A stretch of DNA of 64,000 bases from assembly GCF_051860665.1 (NCBI RefSeq), contig NZ_JBHYDM010000006.1, forward strand, positions 124,001 to 188,000, written 5' to 3'. Below the pieces are notes generated by a model. That model ran no database searches. It was not told the origin of the DNA and saw nothing but the letters and a program-made list of their open reading frames with translations. Shown here piece after piece: positions 35,839-44,805 of this stretch. The first letter of the stretch is position 1, and every line of letters begins with the position of its first letter. Position numbers and translations under genes: made by a program. Source of the DNA: Falsiroseomonas sp051860665. Lineage in GTDB: Bacteria > Pseudomonadota > Alphaproteobacteria > Acetobacterales > Acetobacteraceae.

Positions 35839-36443
35839 GTAACGGTCCCTTCCGCGTCGGCATCGGCGGCCCCGTCGGCTCCGGCAAGACCGCGCTGGTC
35901 GACCGGCTGTGCAAGCATATGCGCGACAGCCACGACATCGCCGCCATCACCAACGACATCTACACCAAGGAGGATTCCGAGTTCCTCACCCGCTCCGGCG
36001 CCCTGGCGCCGGAGCGCATCATGGGTGTGGAGACCGGCGGCTGCCCGCATACCGCGATCCGGGAGGACGCCTCCATCAACCTCGCCGCCGTCGCCGAGAT
36101 GTCTGGCCGCTTTCCGGCGCTGGAGGTGCTGTTCATCGAATCCGGGGGCGACAATCTCGCCGCGACCTTCAGCCCGGAACTGGCGGATCTGACGATCTAC
36201 GTCATCGATGTCTCGGCGGGGGACAAGATTCCGCGCAAGGGTGGGCCGGGCATCACGCGCTCCGACCTGCTTGTCATCAACAAGACGGATCTGGCGCCGC
36301 TGGTGGGCGCCGATCTGTCGGTGATGGACCGCGACGCGAAGAAGATGCGCGGCACGCGGCCCTTCATCTTCACCAACCTGAAGGCGAACCAGGGCGTGTC
36401 CGAGATCGCCGCCTTTATCCTGAAATCCGGAGGAATTGCCTGA
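35835..36443 (+). CDS. ureG: Urease accessory GTPase UreG
   Basis: The 202-aa SIMIBI GTPase drives nickel transfer to urease. Walker A is GPVGSGKT (residues 12-19), the nickel-binding Cys-Pro-His motif is in ETGGCPHTAIREDASIN, followed by IESGGDNL and the guanine-specificity NKTD. Length and motifs are standard. It starts inside the end of ureF and its stop overlaps the hupE ATG by one base. Confidence 0.97.
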   Translation: MSNGPFRVGIGGPVGSGKTALVDRLCKHMRDSHDIAAITNDIYTKEDSEFLTRSGALAPERIMGVETGGCPHTAIREDASINLAAVAEMSGRFPALEVLFIESGGDNLAATFSPELADLTIYVIDVSAGDKIPRKGGPGITRSDLLVINKTDLAPLVGADLSVMDRDAKKMRGTRPFIFTNLKANQGVSEIAAFILKSGGIA

Positions 36444-37000
36444 TGCGCCGTCTTCTCACCCTCGCCGCGCTCCTCGCCCCGCTGCCCGCCCTGGCGCATG
36501 AGGCCGGCGACCATGTGCATGGCTTCGCCGCGGGCTTCCTGCATCCGGTCGGCGGGCTGGACCATGTGCTGGCCATGGTCGCGGTCGGCCTCTGGGCCGG
36601 GTTGCTGGGCGGCCGTGCCCTCTGGGCACTGCCGGCAGGCTTTCTGGGCGCCATGACGCTGGGCTTCGGGCTCGGCGCGGCGGGCATCGGCCTGCCGATG
36701 GTGGAGGCCGGCATCCTCGCCTCCGTCATCATCCTCGGCGCGCTGGTCGCCGCCTCCGCCCGCGTTTCGCTCGCGCTGGCGGTGCCGCTGGTGGCGGTCT
36801 TCGGGCTGCTGCATGGCCATGCCCATGGCACGGAGCTGGAGGGCGCCGGGGCCTTCCCCTATGCGGCCGGCTTCCTGGTCGCGACTGCCGCCCTGCACGG
36901 CCTGGGCGTCTTCGGCGCGCTGGCCATCACCAACCGCGTGGTGGTGCGCGCCGCTGGCGGCGCCATGGCGGCGCTGATGCTGGCCGTCGCCGCCTTCTGA
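36443..37000 (+). CDS. hupE: HupE/UreJ family nickel permease
   Basis: The 185-aa protein has a cleavable signal (MRRLLTLAALLAPLPALA) and about six transmembrane segments. The HPVGGLDH motif in the first helix is the metal-coordinating HX5DH signature of HupE/UreJ transporters, and a second histidine-rich stretch, LLHGHAHG, is present. It likely imports nickel for urease maturation. It is coupled to ureG and ends 4 bases from the convergent luciferase-like gene. Confidence 0.93.
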   Translation: MRRLLTLAALLAPLPALAHEAGDHVHGFAAGFLHPVGGLDHVLAMVAVGLWAGLLGGRALWALPAGFLGAMTLGFGLGAAGIGLPMVEAGILASVIILGALVAASARVSLALAVPLVAVFGLLHGHAHGTELEGAGAFPYAAGFLVATAALHGLGVFGALAITNRVVVRAAGGAMAALMLAVAAF

Positions 37001-37004
37001 GCCC

Positions 37005-38213
37005 TCAGCCTTCGGCGCGCGTCATATCGCGCGCGCCGGAGGCCCGCGCATCGAATGCCTCCGGCACGTCCTTGCCGGCATCCACGAAGGCCTTGCGTAG
37101 CGCCTCCACATTCGGGCTGAAGATCGTCCTGCGGTTCGCCACCGCCCATTCATGCGATCCGCGCAGCGTCTCCAGCGACTGCTGGAAGCGCGGCATCACC
37201 CAGCGGGCGAACAGCTCGTAGCTGCGCCAGGTCTGCTCCCGGTTCGCCCAGTCATTGGCGCGAAACAGGAAGCCGCCGAAGCCGCCGTCACTGGCCTCGA
37301 CCAGCTTCTCGATGCCGCGCGCCACCGTCTCCGGCGATCCGACCAGCGTGGTGCCGGCCTTGACGCCATCGGTCAGCGGGTCCTGGGACCGGCCCGGCGG
37401 GCGGCCCAGCGCATCCTCGAAATAGGTCACCGTCTCCAGCCGCTCGCCGACCTTCACATCGGCCATGGCCTGCTCGTCGGTCTCCGCGACATGCACGTTC
37501 ATCACCAGGCGCCAGTCGCGCCGGCTGATGGTCTTGCCGGCCGCCGCCGCGGCCTCCTCCGCGATCTTCCACTGGCCGGGCAGCGCCGCCGGGCCGCCCG
37601 GCATGCCGGCGCCGAGCGACAGGATGCCGACGCCATGCTTGCCCGCGGTGGCGGGGCCGGCAGGGGTGAGCGTGCTGGCAACGGCGATCGGGAAATGCGG
37701 GTCGGAATAGGGGCGGAGGTGCAGGCGCGCCTCCCGCATCTCGAACCAGTCCGTCTTGCGCGTGACGGGTCCCTCGCAGGCCAGCAGCGCCATGATGGCC
37801 TCCAGCGCCTCGTCCATCCGCCGGCGCTGCGTCGTCGCATCGATGCCGAGCATATAGGCGTCCGAGACCAGCGCGCCCGGCCCGCAGCCCAGCATGGCGC
37901 GGCCGCGCGTCATATGGTCCAGCTGCACGAAGCGCTGCGCCACCAGGAAGGGGTGGTGATAGGGCAGGGAGGTGACGCCGGAGCCGAGGCGGATGTGCTT
38001 CGTGCGTTCTGCCGCGGCCGCGATGATGAGCTCGGGCGAGGCGATGGTCTCCCATCCCGCGGAATGGTGCTCGCCGATCCAGGCCTCGTCGAAGCCGAGC
38101 CGGTCGAGCCATTCGATCATCTCGATGTCGCGGGAGATGGCGAGCGTCGGGTTGTCGCCCAGGCGGTGGAAGGGGGCCAGGAAGATCCCGAACTGCATGC
38201 CGCGCTTGGCCAT
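37005..38213 (-). CDS. Luciferase-like (LLM) flavin-dependent monooxygenase
   Basis: The 402-aa TIM-barrel protein of the bacterial luciferase family uses reduced flavin supplied by a partner reductase. Motifs: MQFGIFLAPFHRLGDNPTLA, EAWIGEHHSAGWE (histidine pair), RLGSGVTSLPYHHP and LGCGPGALVSDAYMLG. The ATG at 38213 begins MAKRGMQFG. The substrate is unknown; relatives act on long-chain or sulfonated compounds. It is convergent with the urease operon and separated from the upstream gene by two hairpins. Confidence 0.88.
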   Translation of the reverse strand: MAKRGMQFGIFLAPFHRLGDNPTLAISRDIEMIEWLDRLGFDEAWIGEHHSAGWETIASPELIIAAAAERTKHIRLGSGVTSLPYHHPFLVAQRFVQLDHMTRGRAMLGCGPGALVSDAYMLGIDATTQRRRMDEALEAIMALLACEGPVTRKTDWFEMREARLHLRPYSDPHFPIAVASTLTPAGPATAGKHGVGILSLGAGMPGGPAALPGQWKIAEEAAAAAGKTISRRDWRLVMNVHVAETDEQAMADVKVGERLETVTYFEDALGRPPGRSQDPLTDGVKAGTTLVGSPETVARGIEKLVEASDGGFGGFLFRANDWANREQTWRSYELFARWVMPRFQQSLETLRGSHEWAVANRRTIFSPNVEALRKAFVDAGKDVPEAFDARASGARDMTRAEG

Positions 38214-38309
38214 AGGCGCCGTTCCCCGAATGTGTTCGGGGAAGCTTGGGACGGTTCGGCCGTGCTGCCAAGCCGTGTGGCGGATACCCCACCCCCACCA
38301 GCCTGCGGC

Positions 38310-38348
38310 GTCGCGGCAGTGCCGCGACCCCCCACCCGCAAATGCGGG
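38310..38348. repeat. Two stacked GC-rich hairpins between convergent-read units
   Basis: Arms GTCGCGG/CCGCGAC (loop CAGTG, 38310-38328) are followed by CCCGCA/TGCGGG (loop AA, 38335-38348), with C-runs and G-runs flanking. They lie 9 bases after the stop of the oxidoreductase gene at 38357, reading on the minus strand. They look like a REP-like element that may end that transcript. No second copy is seen in the window. Confidence 0.5.
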
Positions 38349-38356
38349 GGAGGGAG

Positions 38357-39532
38357 CTAGGCGGCCTCGCCGGCGGCCCAGCCGGAGGACCAGGCCCATT
38401 GGAAGTTGTAGCCGCCCAGCCAGCCGGTCACGTCCACCGCCTCCCCTACGATGAACAGGCCCGGGACGGACTTGGCCATCAGGGTCTGGGAGGAGAGCGC
38501 CTCCGTATCCACGCCGCCCAGCGTCACCTCCGCCTTGGCATAGCCCTCCGTCCCGCTGGGCTTCAGGGTCCAGGCCTTCAGCAGCGCGCCCAGTTTCCGC
38601 AGATCGCCATCGCCGATCTCGCCGATGGTGCGCGGCGGCAGGTGTTGCGCGGCCAGGGCGGTGGCGAGGCGGGCGGGCAGCCATTCGCCGAGGATGGTGC
38701 GCGCCTCCGCCTTCGGCCGCGCACGCTTGCCGGCCAGCAGCAGGGCGGTCGCGTTGCGCTCCGGCATCAGGTCCAGCGTGATCGCCTGGCCTTCCCGCCA
38801 GTAGGAGGAGGCCTGGAGGATGGCGGGGCCGGAGAGGCCGCGATGGGTGAAGAGCATCGCCTCCCGGAACGCCGCCCTGCCGGCCCTGGCAACGCTGTCC
38901 AGCGCCAGGCCGGAAAGCGGGCGCATCAGATCCAGCATCGCTTCGCCGAAGGTCAGCGGCACCAGGCCGGGGCGGACTTCCGTCAGCGGCAGTCCGAATT
39001 GCCGCGCCAGGTCATGCGCGAAGCCGGTCGCGCCCATCTTCGGGATGGAGAGGCCGCCGGTGGCGACAATCAGGCTCTCGGCCGTGAAGGCGCCGGCGCT
39101 GGTGGCGATGCGGAAGGCGGTGTCCTTCGTCACGCCGGTGATGCGGGTGTCGCAGCGCAGCGCCACCTCGGCGGCCTCGCATTCCGCGAGCAGCATGGCG
39201 ACGATCTGACGGGCCGAGCCGTCGCAGAACAATTGCCCGAGCGTCTTCTCGTGATAGGCGATGCGGTGCTTCTGCACGAGCTGGAGAAAATCGTGCTGCG
39301 TGTAGCGGGCCAGCGCCGAGCGGGCGAAGTGCCGGTTCTGCGAGAGGAAGCGATCCGGCACGCAGCCGGTATTGGTGAAATTGCACCGCCCGCCGCCGCT
39401 GATGAGGATCTTCTTGCCGGGGGCTTCCGCATGATCCAGCAGCAGCACGCGCCGCCCGCGCTGGCCGGCGCGCATGGCGGCGAAGAGGCCGGCGGCGCCG
39501 GCGCCCAGCACCACGACATCGAAATGCGTCAT
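38357..39532 (-). CDS. FAD-dependent oxidoreductase, BaiN/HI0933 family
   Basis: The 391-aa flavoprotein begins with the FAD-binding motif VVVLGAGAAGLFAAMRAG (residues 6-23) and has the family signature GKKILISGGGRCNFTN near residue 40. C-terminal motifs are GYNFQWAWSSGWAAG and GEAVDVTGWLGG. Relatives include 3-dehydro-bile-acid Delta4,6-reductase (BaiN), but most have unknown function. The start overlaps the upstream FAD protein's stop by one base. Confidence 0.9.
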   Translation of the reverse strand: MTHFDVVVLGAGAAGLFAAMRAGQRGRRVLLLDHAEAPGKKILISGGGRCNFTNTGCVPDRFLSQNRHFARSALARYTQHDFLQLVQKHRIAYHEKTLGQLFCDGSARQIVAMLLAECEAAEVALRCDTRITGVTKDTAFRIATSAGAFTAESLIVATGGLSIPKMGATGFAHDLARQFGLPLTEVRPGLVPLTFGEAMLDLMRPLSGLALDSVARAGRAAFREAMLFTHRGLSGPAILQASSYWREGQAITLDLMPERNATALLLAGKRARPKAEARTILGEWLPARLATALAAQHLPPRTIGEIGDGDLRKLGALLKAWTLKPSGTEGYAKAEVTLGGVDTEALSSQTLMAKSVPGLFIVGEAVDVTGWLGGYNFQWAWSSGWAAGEAA

Positions 39533-41175
39533 CAGGCGGCGGCCGCCAGCCCGGCCATGTCCCGCCCTACCGCCTCCGCCACGCGGATGCCATCGACGCC
39601 GGCGGAGAAGATGCCGCCCGCATAGCCGGCGCCTTCGCCGGCCGGATAGAGGCCCAGCGTGTTCACGCTGCGGAAGCTGGCATCGCGGCGGATGCGGATG
39701 GGGGAGGAGGTGCGGGTTTCGACTCCGGTCATCACCGCCTCCGCCATGTCGAAGCCGCGGATCTGCTTGCCGAATTCAGGCAGCGCCTCCCGCATCGCCG
39801 CCACGGCGAAGTCGGGCAGGCAGGCGGCGAGGTCGGTCGGCGTCACGCCCGGCCTGTAGCTGGGGATGACGGAACCCAGGCTGGTCGAGGCGCGGCCGGC
39901 CAGGAAATCGCCCACAAGCTGCGCCGGGGCGCAGTAGTTGCTGCCGCCGGCCACGAAGGCGCGTTCTTCCCAATGCCGCTGCAGCGCGATACCGGCCAGC
40001 GGGTCGCCCGGATAATCCACCTCCGGCGTGATGCCGACGACGATGCCGGCATTGGCGTTGCGCTCGGCCCGCGAATACTGGCTCATCCCATTGGTCACCA
40101 GCCGCCCCGGCTCGCTGGCCGCCGCCACCACCGTGCCGCCGGGGCACATGCAGAAGGAATAGACCGAACGGCCGTTCCGGCAGTGATGCACCAGCTTGTA
40201 ATCCGCCGCGCCGAGGATCGGATTGCCCGCAAAATTGCCGAATCGCGCCCTGTCGATGATCGACTGCGGATGCTCGATCCGCACGCCGATCGAGAATGGC
40301 TTGGCCTCGATGAAGACGCCCGCCGCCTGCAATTGAAAAAAGGTGTCGCGCGCGGAGTGGCCGATGGCGAGCACCACGTGCTGGGTCTCGATCGTCTCGC
40401 CCGCTTCCGTCACCACGCCGCGCATGCGCCGCTGCCCGTCGCGCCCGGTCTCCACCAGGAAGTCGGTGACCTTGGTGCCGAAACGGTATTCCCCGCCCAG
40501 CGCCTCGATCTTCGCGCGCAGGCTTTCCACCATCGTCACCAGCCGAAAAGTGCCGATATGCGGCTTTGCCACATACAGGATCTCTTCCGGCGCCCCCGCC
40601 TGCACGAATTCGGTCAAGACCTTCCGGCCCAGATGCTGCGGATCCTTGATGCCGGACCACAGCTTGCCATCCGAAAAAGTGCCGGCGCCGCCTTCGCCGA
40701 ATTGCACGTTGCTTTCGGGCGTGAGCTGGTTGCGCCGCCACAGCGCCCAGGTGTCCTTGGTGCGTTCCCGCACCACCTTGCCGCGGTCGAGGATGATGGG
40801 CCGGAACCCCATCTCCGCCAGGATCAGGGCGGCGAAGATGCCGCAGGGTCCGGTGCCGATGACGACGGGCCGCTGCGGCAGAAGGGCAGGGGCCAGGGCG
40901 ACGGGCCGATAGCTGGTATCCGGCGTGCGGATGAGCGTGCGGGCCAAAACCTTGTCGCCCGCCGCGCGCCGCAGCAGCGCCGCCTCGTCATCCACGGAAA
41001 AATCGACGGAATAGACCACCAGGATGGCCGACCGCTTGCGCGCATCCCAGGCCCGGCGCGCGACGGTGATGTCGCGCACCGCGGAGGGCTTCACCCCCAG
41101 CGCCTGGCACAGCGCCCGCTCCACCGCCCCCTCGGGGTGGTCGAGCGGCAGCTTCAATTCGGTCAGCCGCAGCAT
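39532..41175 (-). CDS. FAD-dependent oxidoreductase (COG2509-like)
   Basis: The 547-aa protein has an N-terminal alpha/beta domain of about 100 residues (MLRLTELKLPLDHPEGAV), then an FAD-binding fold (VVIGTGPCGIFAALILAEMG). Family motifs are FGEGGAGTFSDGKLWSG and ESNVQFGEGG, and the C-terminal GEGAGYAGGIFSAGVDG. The family is widely conserved and uncharacterised. It is coupled to the BaiN-like gene, so both may act on one substrate. Confidence 0.85.
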   Translation of the reverse strand: MLRLTELKLPLDHPEGAVERALCQALGVKPSAVRDITVARRAWDARKRSAILVVYSVDFSVDDEAALLRRAAGDKVLARTLIRTPDTSYRPVALAPALLPQRPVVIGTGPCGIFAALILAEMGFRPIILDRGKVVRERTKDTWALWRRNQLTPESNVQFGEGGAGTFSDGKLWSGIKDPQHLGRKVLTEFVQAGAPEEILYVAKPHIGTFRLVTMVESLRAKIEALGGEYRFGTKVTDFLVETGRDGQRRMRGVVTEAGETIETQHVVLAIGHSARDTFFQLQAAGVFIEAKPFSIGVRIEHPQSIIDRARFGNFAGNPILGAADYKLVHHCRNGRSVYSFCMCPGGTVVAAASEPGRLVTNGMSQYSRAERNANAGIVVGITPEVDYPGDPLAGIALQRHWEERAFVAGGSNYCAPAQLVGDFLAGRASTSLGSVIPSYRPGVTPTDLAACLPDFAVAAMREALPEFGKQIRGFDMAEAVMTGVETRTSSPIRIRRDASFRSVNTLGLYPAGEGAGYAGGIFSAGVDGIRVAEAVGRDMAGLAAAA

Positions 41176-41182
41176 GGCTTCC

Positions 41183-42295
41183 TCAGTACACCACCACCGA
41201 ACGGATGGACTCGCCTCGCTCCATCAGCTCGAAGCCATGGTTGATCTCGTCCAGCGGCATCACATGGGTGATCAGGCTGTCGATGTCGATCTTCCCCTGC
41301 ATGTACCAGTCGACGATCTTCGGCACATCGGTCCGCCCGCGGGCGCCGCCGAAGGCCGTGCCGCGCCAGGACCGGCCGGTGACCAGCTGGAAGGGCCGGG
41401 TGGAGATTTCCTGCCCTGCGCCGGCCACGCCGATGATGATGCTCTCGCCCCAGCCGCGATGGGTGCATTCCAGCGCCTGGCGCATCACCTTCACATTGCC
41501 GATGCACTCGAAGGAGAAGTCGGCGCCGCCACCCGTCAGGTCCACGATGGCCTGCACCACCTTGTCGTGGCCCACCTCGTTCGGATTGATGAAGTCGGTC
41601 ATGCCGAACTTCCGGGCCATCTCCTGCCGCCCATTGTTCAGGTCGATGCCGATGATCCTGTCGGCGCCCACCATCCGCGCGCCCTGGATCACGTTCAGCC
41701 CGATGCCACCCAGGCCGAAGACCGCCACATTGGCCCCCGGCCAGACTTTTGCCGTGTTGATGACCGCACCGATGCCGGTGGTCACCCCGCAGCCGATGTA
41801 GCAGATCTTCTCGAAGGGCGCGTCTTCGCGGACCTTTGCCAGCGCGATCTCGGGCAAAATCGTAAAATTCGCGAAGGTGCTGCAGCCCATGTAGTGCATC
41901 ACCGGACCGCCCTCGCAGGAGAAGCGGCTGGTGCCGTCCGGCATCACGCCCTTGCCCTGGGTGCCGCGGATCGCCGTGCAGAGGTTGGACCGCTGGCTGA
42001 GGCAGGTTTTGCACTGCCGGCATTCCGGCGTGTAGAGCGGAATCACATGGTCGCCCGGCTTCACGCTGGTGACGCCCGCGCCCACCTCCCGCACGATGCC
42101 CGCGCCCTCATGGCCCAGGATGGCGGGGAACAGCCCCTCGGGATCCGCGCCGGAAAGGGTATACAGGTCGGTATGGCACAGGCCGGTGGCCTTCACCTCC
42201 ACCAGCACTTCCCCGGCCTTCGGGCCGCCGATCTCCACTTCCGTCACCGAAAGGGGCTTGCCGGCCGCCCAGGCCACCGCCGCGCGCGTCTTCAT
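41183..42295 (-). CDS. frmA: S-(hydroxymethyl)glutathione dehydrogenase / class III alcohol dehydrogenase
   Basis: The 370-aa zinc enzyme oxidises S-hydroxymethylglutathione, the glutathione adduct of formaldehyde. Motifs: GLCHTDLYTLSG (catalytic zinc cysteine), GHEGAGIV, the four structural-zinc cysteines in CRQCKTCLSQRSNLC, and the NAD fold VAVFGLGGIGLNVIQGA. Length is typical. It sits 7 bases after the FAD protein's start region, on the same strand. No S-formylglutathione hydrolase gene is adjacent. Confidence 0.95.
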   Translation of the reverse strand: MKTRAAVAWAAGKPLSVTEVEIGGPKAGEVLVEVKATGLCHTDLYTLSGADPEGLFPAILGHEGAGIVREVGAGVTSVKPGDHVIPLYTPECRQCKTCLSQRSNLCTAIRGTQGKGVMPDGTSRFSCEGGPVMHYMGCSTFANFTILPEIALAKVREDAPFEKICYIGCGVTTGIGAVINTAKVWPGANVAVFGLGGIGLNVIQGARMVGADRIIGIDLNNGRQEMARKFGMTDFINPNEVGHDKVVQAIVDLTGGGADFSFECIGNVKVMRQALECTHRGWGESIIIGVAGAGQEISTRPFQLVTGRSWRGTAFGGARGRTDVPKIVDWYMQGKIDIDSLITHVMPLDEINHGFELMERGESIRSVVVY

Positions 42296-42583
42296 GCCAG
42301 TCGCTCCGTCTGCCTTGCCTCCTGCCTATAGCACCCCCGGGCGGCATCGGGAGGGGCGAGGCTTTCGCGTGCGCCCTGCAAAGGGGCCGGCTTGCCTTCG
42401 GCGCGTCGCTGCAACCGGAGGCGGCAGGCCGGGCATCTCGCGCGGCGCAAAATCCGAAGGGCGTTCCAGCGGGTGCAGCAGCTGAGACATGCCGCCCAGG
42501 TCCTTGTCGCAGCCCGCATTTTCAGGACTTGCGTCGAGCGAAACGAAAGGCGACACCTTGCGCAAGAGCGGGAGATGGTGGCG

Positions 42584-43456
42584 ATGCGACTGGCGATGCT
42601 GGCCCTGACCGGATGGATCGCGCTCCTCGCCCAGGCCCTGGTGGCGCCGGCCGCGGCGCAGACCGGCAATCCGGCCCATGACTCCCTGGCGGCCCGCAGC
42701 GCGGAGGGGCAGCGCGATGCGATCCGCAGCCTGTTGCGCACCAATGGCGTCGCCTGCGCGGAGGTTTCCAACCTCTATGCCGCCGGCCTCGGTCGCGACC
42801 GCACGGCCTATTGGGACCTGCAATGCCGCGACGGCGGACCCTGGCGGCTGGCCCTGCCGGCCGAACGCTGGGGCTCGCCGCGGCTGTTCCCCTGTGGCAC
42901 CGCGACGGGGCCGGCCGCAGGCGCCTGCTTCCAGCCGCTCGGCACCGGTGTCGCCGCGCGTCCGCAGATGGCAACCCGCCCGGCCGAGATCCCGGCCTCC
43001 TGCCGCCAGGCCTGTTCCAGCCAGGCGCGCTCCCTGGTCAATGCCTGCCAGCAGCGCTGCGCGGATGGCAGCACGATCCAGGCCGCCATTCCGGCACCGC
43101 ACGGGACCGCCAGCGCCACCCGAGGCCGCTTCGGCTTCATCTACACGGCGGAGCCGCCCTCCACCGCCTATGGCTTCACCAGCGGACAGCCGGACCGCCT
43201 GGCCGCCAGCATGCAGGCGATCCGCGCCTGCGAGGCGATCGTCGGCCGCAACCAGTGCCGCATCACGCTGGACTTCCCGAATGCCTGCGGCGCCCTGGCC
43301 CAGGCCGTGACCGGCGCGCCCGAGCAGCTGCGCCGCACCGCCACCGGCAGCGGCCAGACCCGCGAACAGGCGGAGGCGCAGGCGCTGCAGGTCTGCCGCG
43401 TCGCCGAGCGTCCCGGCTCGGGCATCGTCTGCCGCATCGCCGTATCCGGATGCTGA
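42584..43456 (+). CDS. Secreted Cys-rich protein with DUF4189-like domain
   Basis: The 290-aa protein has a signal peptide (MRLAMLALTGWIALLAQALVAPAAAQ) and is rich in cysteines after it. The C-terminal part (GFIYTAEPPSTAYGFTSGQPDRLAAS, then RNQCRITLDFPNACGALAQ) matches the pattern of DUF4189. The function is unknown, and the domain is often found in exported proteins of Rhodospirillales. The ATG at 42584 follows a GGGAG site; ATG 42575 is in frame but too close to it. The 288-bp gap to frmA holds no gene I can support. Confidence 0.7.
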   Translation: MRLAMLALTGWIALLAQALVAPAAAQTGNPAHDSLAARSAEGQRDAIRSLLRTNGVACAEVSNLYAAGLGRDRTAYWDLQCRDGGPWRLALPAERWGSPRLFPCGTATGPAAGACFQPLGTGVAARPQMATRPAEIPASCRQACSSQARSLVNACQQRCADGSTIQAAIPAPHGTASATRGRFGFIYTAEPPSTAYGFTSGQPDRLAASMQAIRACEAIVGRNQCRITLDFPNACGALAQAVTGAPEQLRRTATGSGQTREQAEAQALQVCRVAERPGSGIVCRIAVSGC

Positions 43457-43494
43457 ACCCCATGCCGCGCCCCCTGCCTGATCGGAGTCCCGCC

Positions 43495-44568
43495 ATGCGC
43501 CGCTGCCTTCTCGGCCTCCTGATGCTCTGCGGCCTGGCAGGGCCGGCGCCGGCCCAGGGGCCCGCCGCCACGCCGGCCGCCACGCCTGCTACCGCACCGG
43601 CCACCGGCACGCTGGAGGCGGTGCGCCAGCGCGGCGAGCTGCGCTGCGGCGTCTTCGGCCAGCTGCCCGGCTTCTCCGCGCCCGACCTGGAAGGCGTGAT
43701 GCGCGGGCTGGATGCCGATTTCTGCCGCGCCGTGGCGGCCGCCGTGCTGGGCGACCGGGACAAGGTGGCCTTCGTCACCGCCAATTCGGTCGAGGCAGGC
43801 TTCGGCAACCTCGAAGCCGGTCGCGTGGACCTGCTGTCGAGCAATCTGACGGCCACCGCGATGCGCGATGCCGGCCGCAACATCACCCCCGTGGGCGTGC
43901 TGCTCTATGACGGCCAGGCGGTGATGGTGCGGGTCGACTCGCAGATCGCCAACTTCGCCCAGCTGAACGGCAAGCGCATCTGCGTCGCCGCGCCGCAGGT
44001 GGACCAGAGTTTCAACATCCTGCGCAATGCCGCGCAGCGCGCGCGGATCACCGTGGTGCCGGTGGTGACGACGCAGAGCGGCACGGCGCTGCTCGACGGC
44101 TTCAAGAACGGCAGCTGCGACGCGGTGACCGCCGATGCCGCGGCGCTCGCCACGCTGCGCGCCACCGACCTGCCCGACCCCGCCGGCGCCATGCTGCTGC
44201 CGGAGCGGCTGAGCCGCGAGCCCATCGCCCCCTTCGTGCGTGGCGGCGATGAGCGTTGGCGGCAGATTGTCAGCTGGACCCTGCATGCGCTGGTGGCGGC
44301 GGAGGAGCTGGAGATCAGCAGCGGCACGCTGGATGCCGCGCTGCAGTCCAGCAATACCGAGGTGCGCTTCCTGATCGGCCTGGATCGCGGCCTGGGCGCC
44401 GCGCTTGGGCTGCCGGACAGCTGGGCGGCGGAGGCCATCCGCCAGGTTGGCAATTACGGCGAGATCTTCGACCGCAACCTGGGCGATGGCTCCGCCATCG
44501 GTCTGGACCGCGGCCTGTCCGACCTCTGGCGCCGCGGCGGGCTGATGTATCCCTTCCCGTTCCGGTAG
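43495..44568 (+). CDS. Amino-acid ABC transporter binding protein (AapJ-like)
   Basis: The 357-aa periplasmic protein has a signal peptide ending near PAPAQG and a short Ala/Thr/Pro linker. Then come AapJ/BztA-type motifs: GTLEAVRQRGELRCGVF, DLEGVMRGLDADFCRAVAAAV and VAFVTANSVEAGFGNLEAGRVDLL. No permease or ATPase follows, so it is an orphan binding protein. The ATG at 43495 follows GGAG. Its message ends at the 58-bp hairpin repeats. Confidence 0.85.
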   Translation: MRRCLLGLLMLCGLAGPAPAQGPAATPAATPATAPATGTLEAVRQRGELRCGVFGQLPGFSAPDLEGVMRGLDADFCRAVAAAVLGDRDKVAFVTANSVEAGFGNLEAGRVDLLSSNLTATAMRDAGRNITPVGVLLYDGQAVMVRVDSQIANFAQLNGKRICVAAPQVDQSFNILRNAAQRARITVVPVVTTQSGTALLDGFKNGSCDAVTADAAALATLRATDLPDPAGAMLLPERLSREPIAPFVRGGDERWRQIVSWTLHALVAAEELEISSGTLDAALQSSNTEVRFLIGLDRGLGAALGLPDSWAAEAIRQVGNYGEIFDRNLGDGSAIGLDRGLSDLWRRGGLMYPFPFR

Positions 44569-44569
44569 A

Positions 44570-44796
44570 GCATTTTCAAGCCTTGCGCCTTCGCAAGGCG
44601 ACTCGGAAAACGCGACTGGCAGATGAAGCATTTTCAAGCCTTGCGGCTTCGCAAGGCGACTCGGAAAACGCGACTGGCAGATGAAGCATTTTCAAGCCTT
44701 GCGGCTTCGCAAGGCGACTCGGGAAGCGCGACCGGCAGATGAAGCATTTTCAAGCCTTGCGGCTTCGCAAGGCGACTCGGGAAGCGCGACCGGCAG
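44570..44796. repeat. Four tandem copies of a 58-bp hairpin repeat
   Basis: Exact 58-bp period with copies starting at 44570, 44628, 44686 and 44744. Each contains an inner stem CCTTGCG/CGCAAGG with a 4-base loop, and outer complementary arms GCATTTTC and GAAAACGC (GGAAGCGC in copies 3 and 4). Copies 1-2 share one 3' variant and 3-4 another, suggesting a two-step duplication. It lies between converging genes and probably terminates transcription in both directions. The outer arms recall hairpin elements common in alphaproteobacteria. Confidence 0.9.
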
Positions 44797-44805
44797 GGAA
44801 GGGGC

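Noticed and set aside
44570..44796. CRISPR-like array
   Set aside because: The 58-bp units are directly adjacent with no unique spacers and contain strong hairpins; there are no cas genes.
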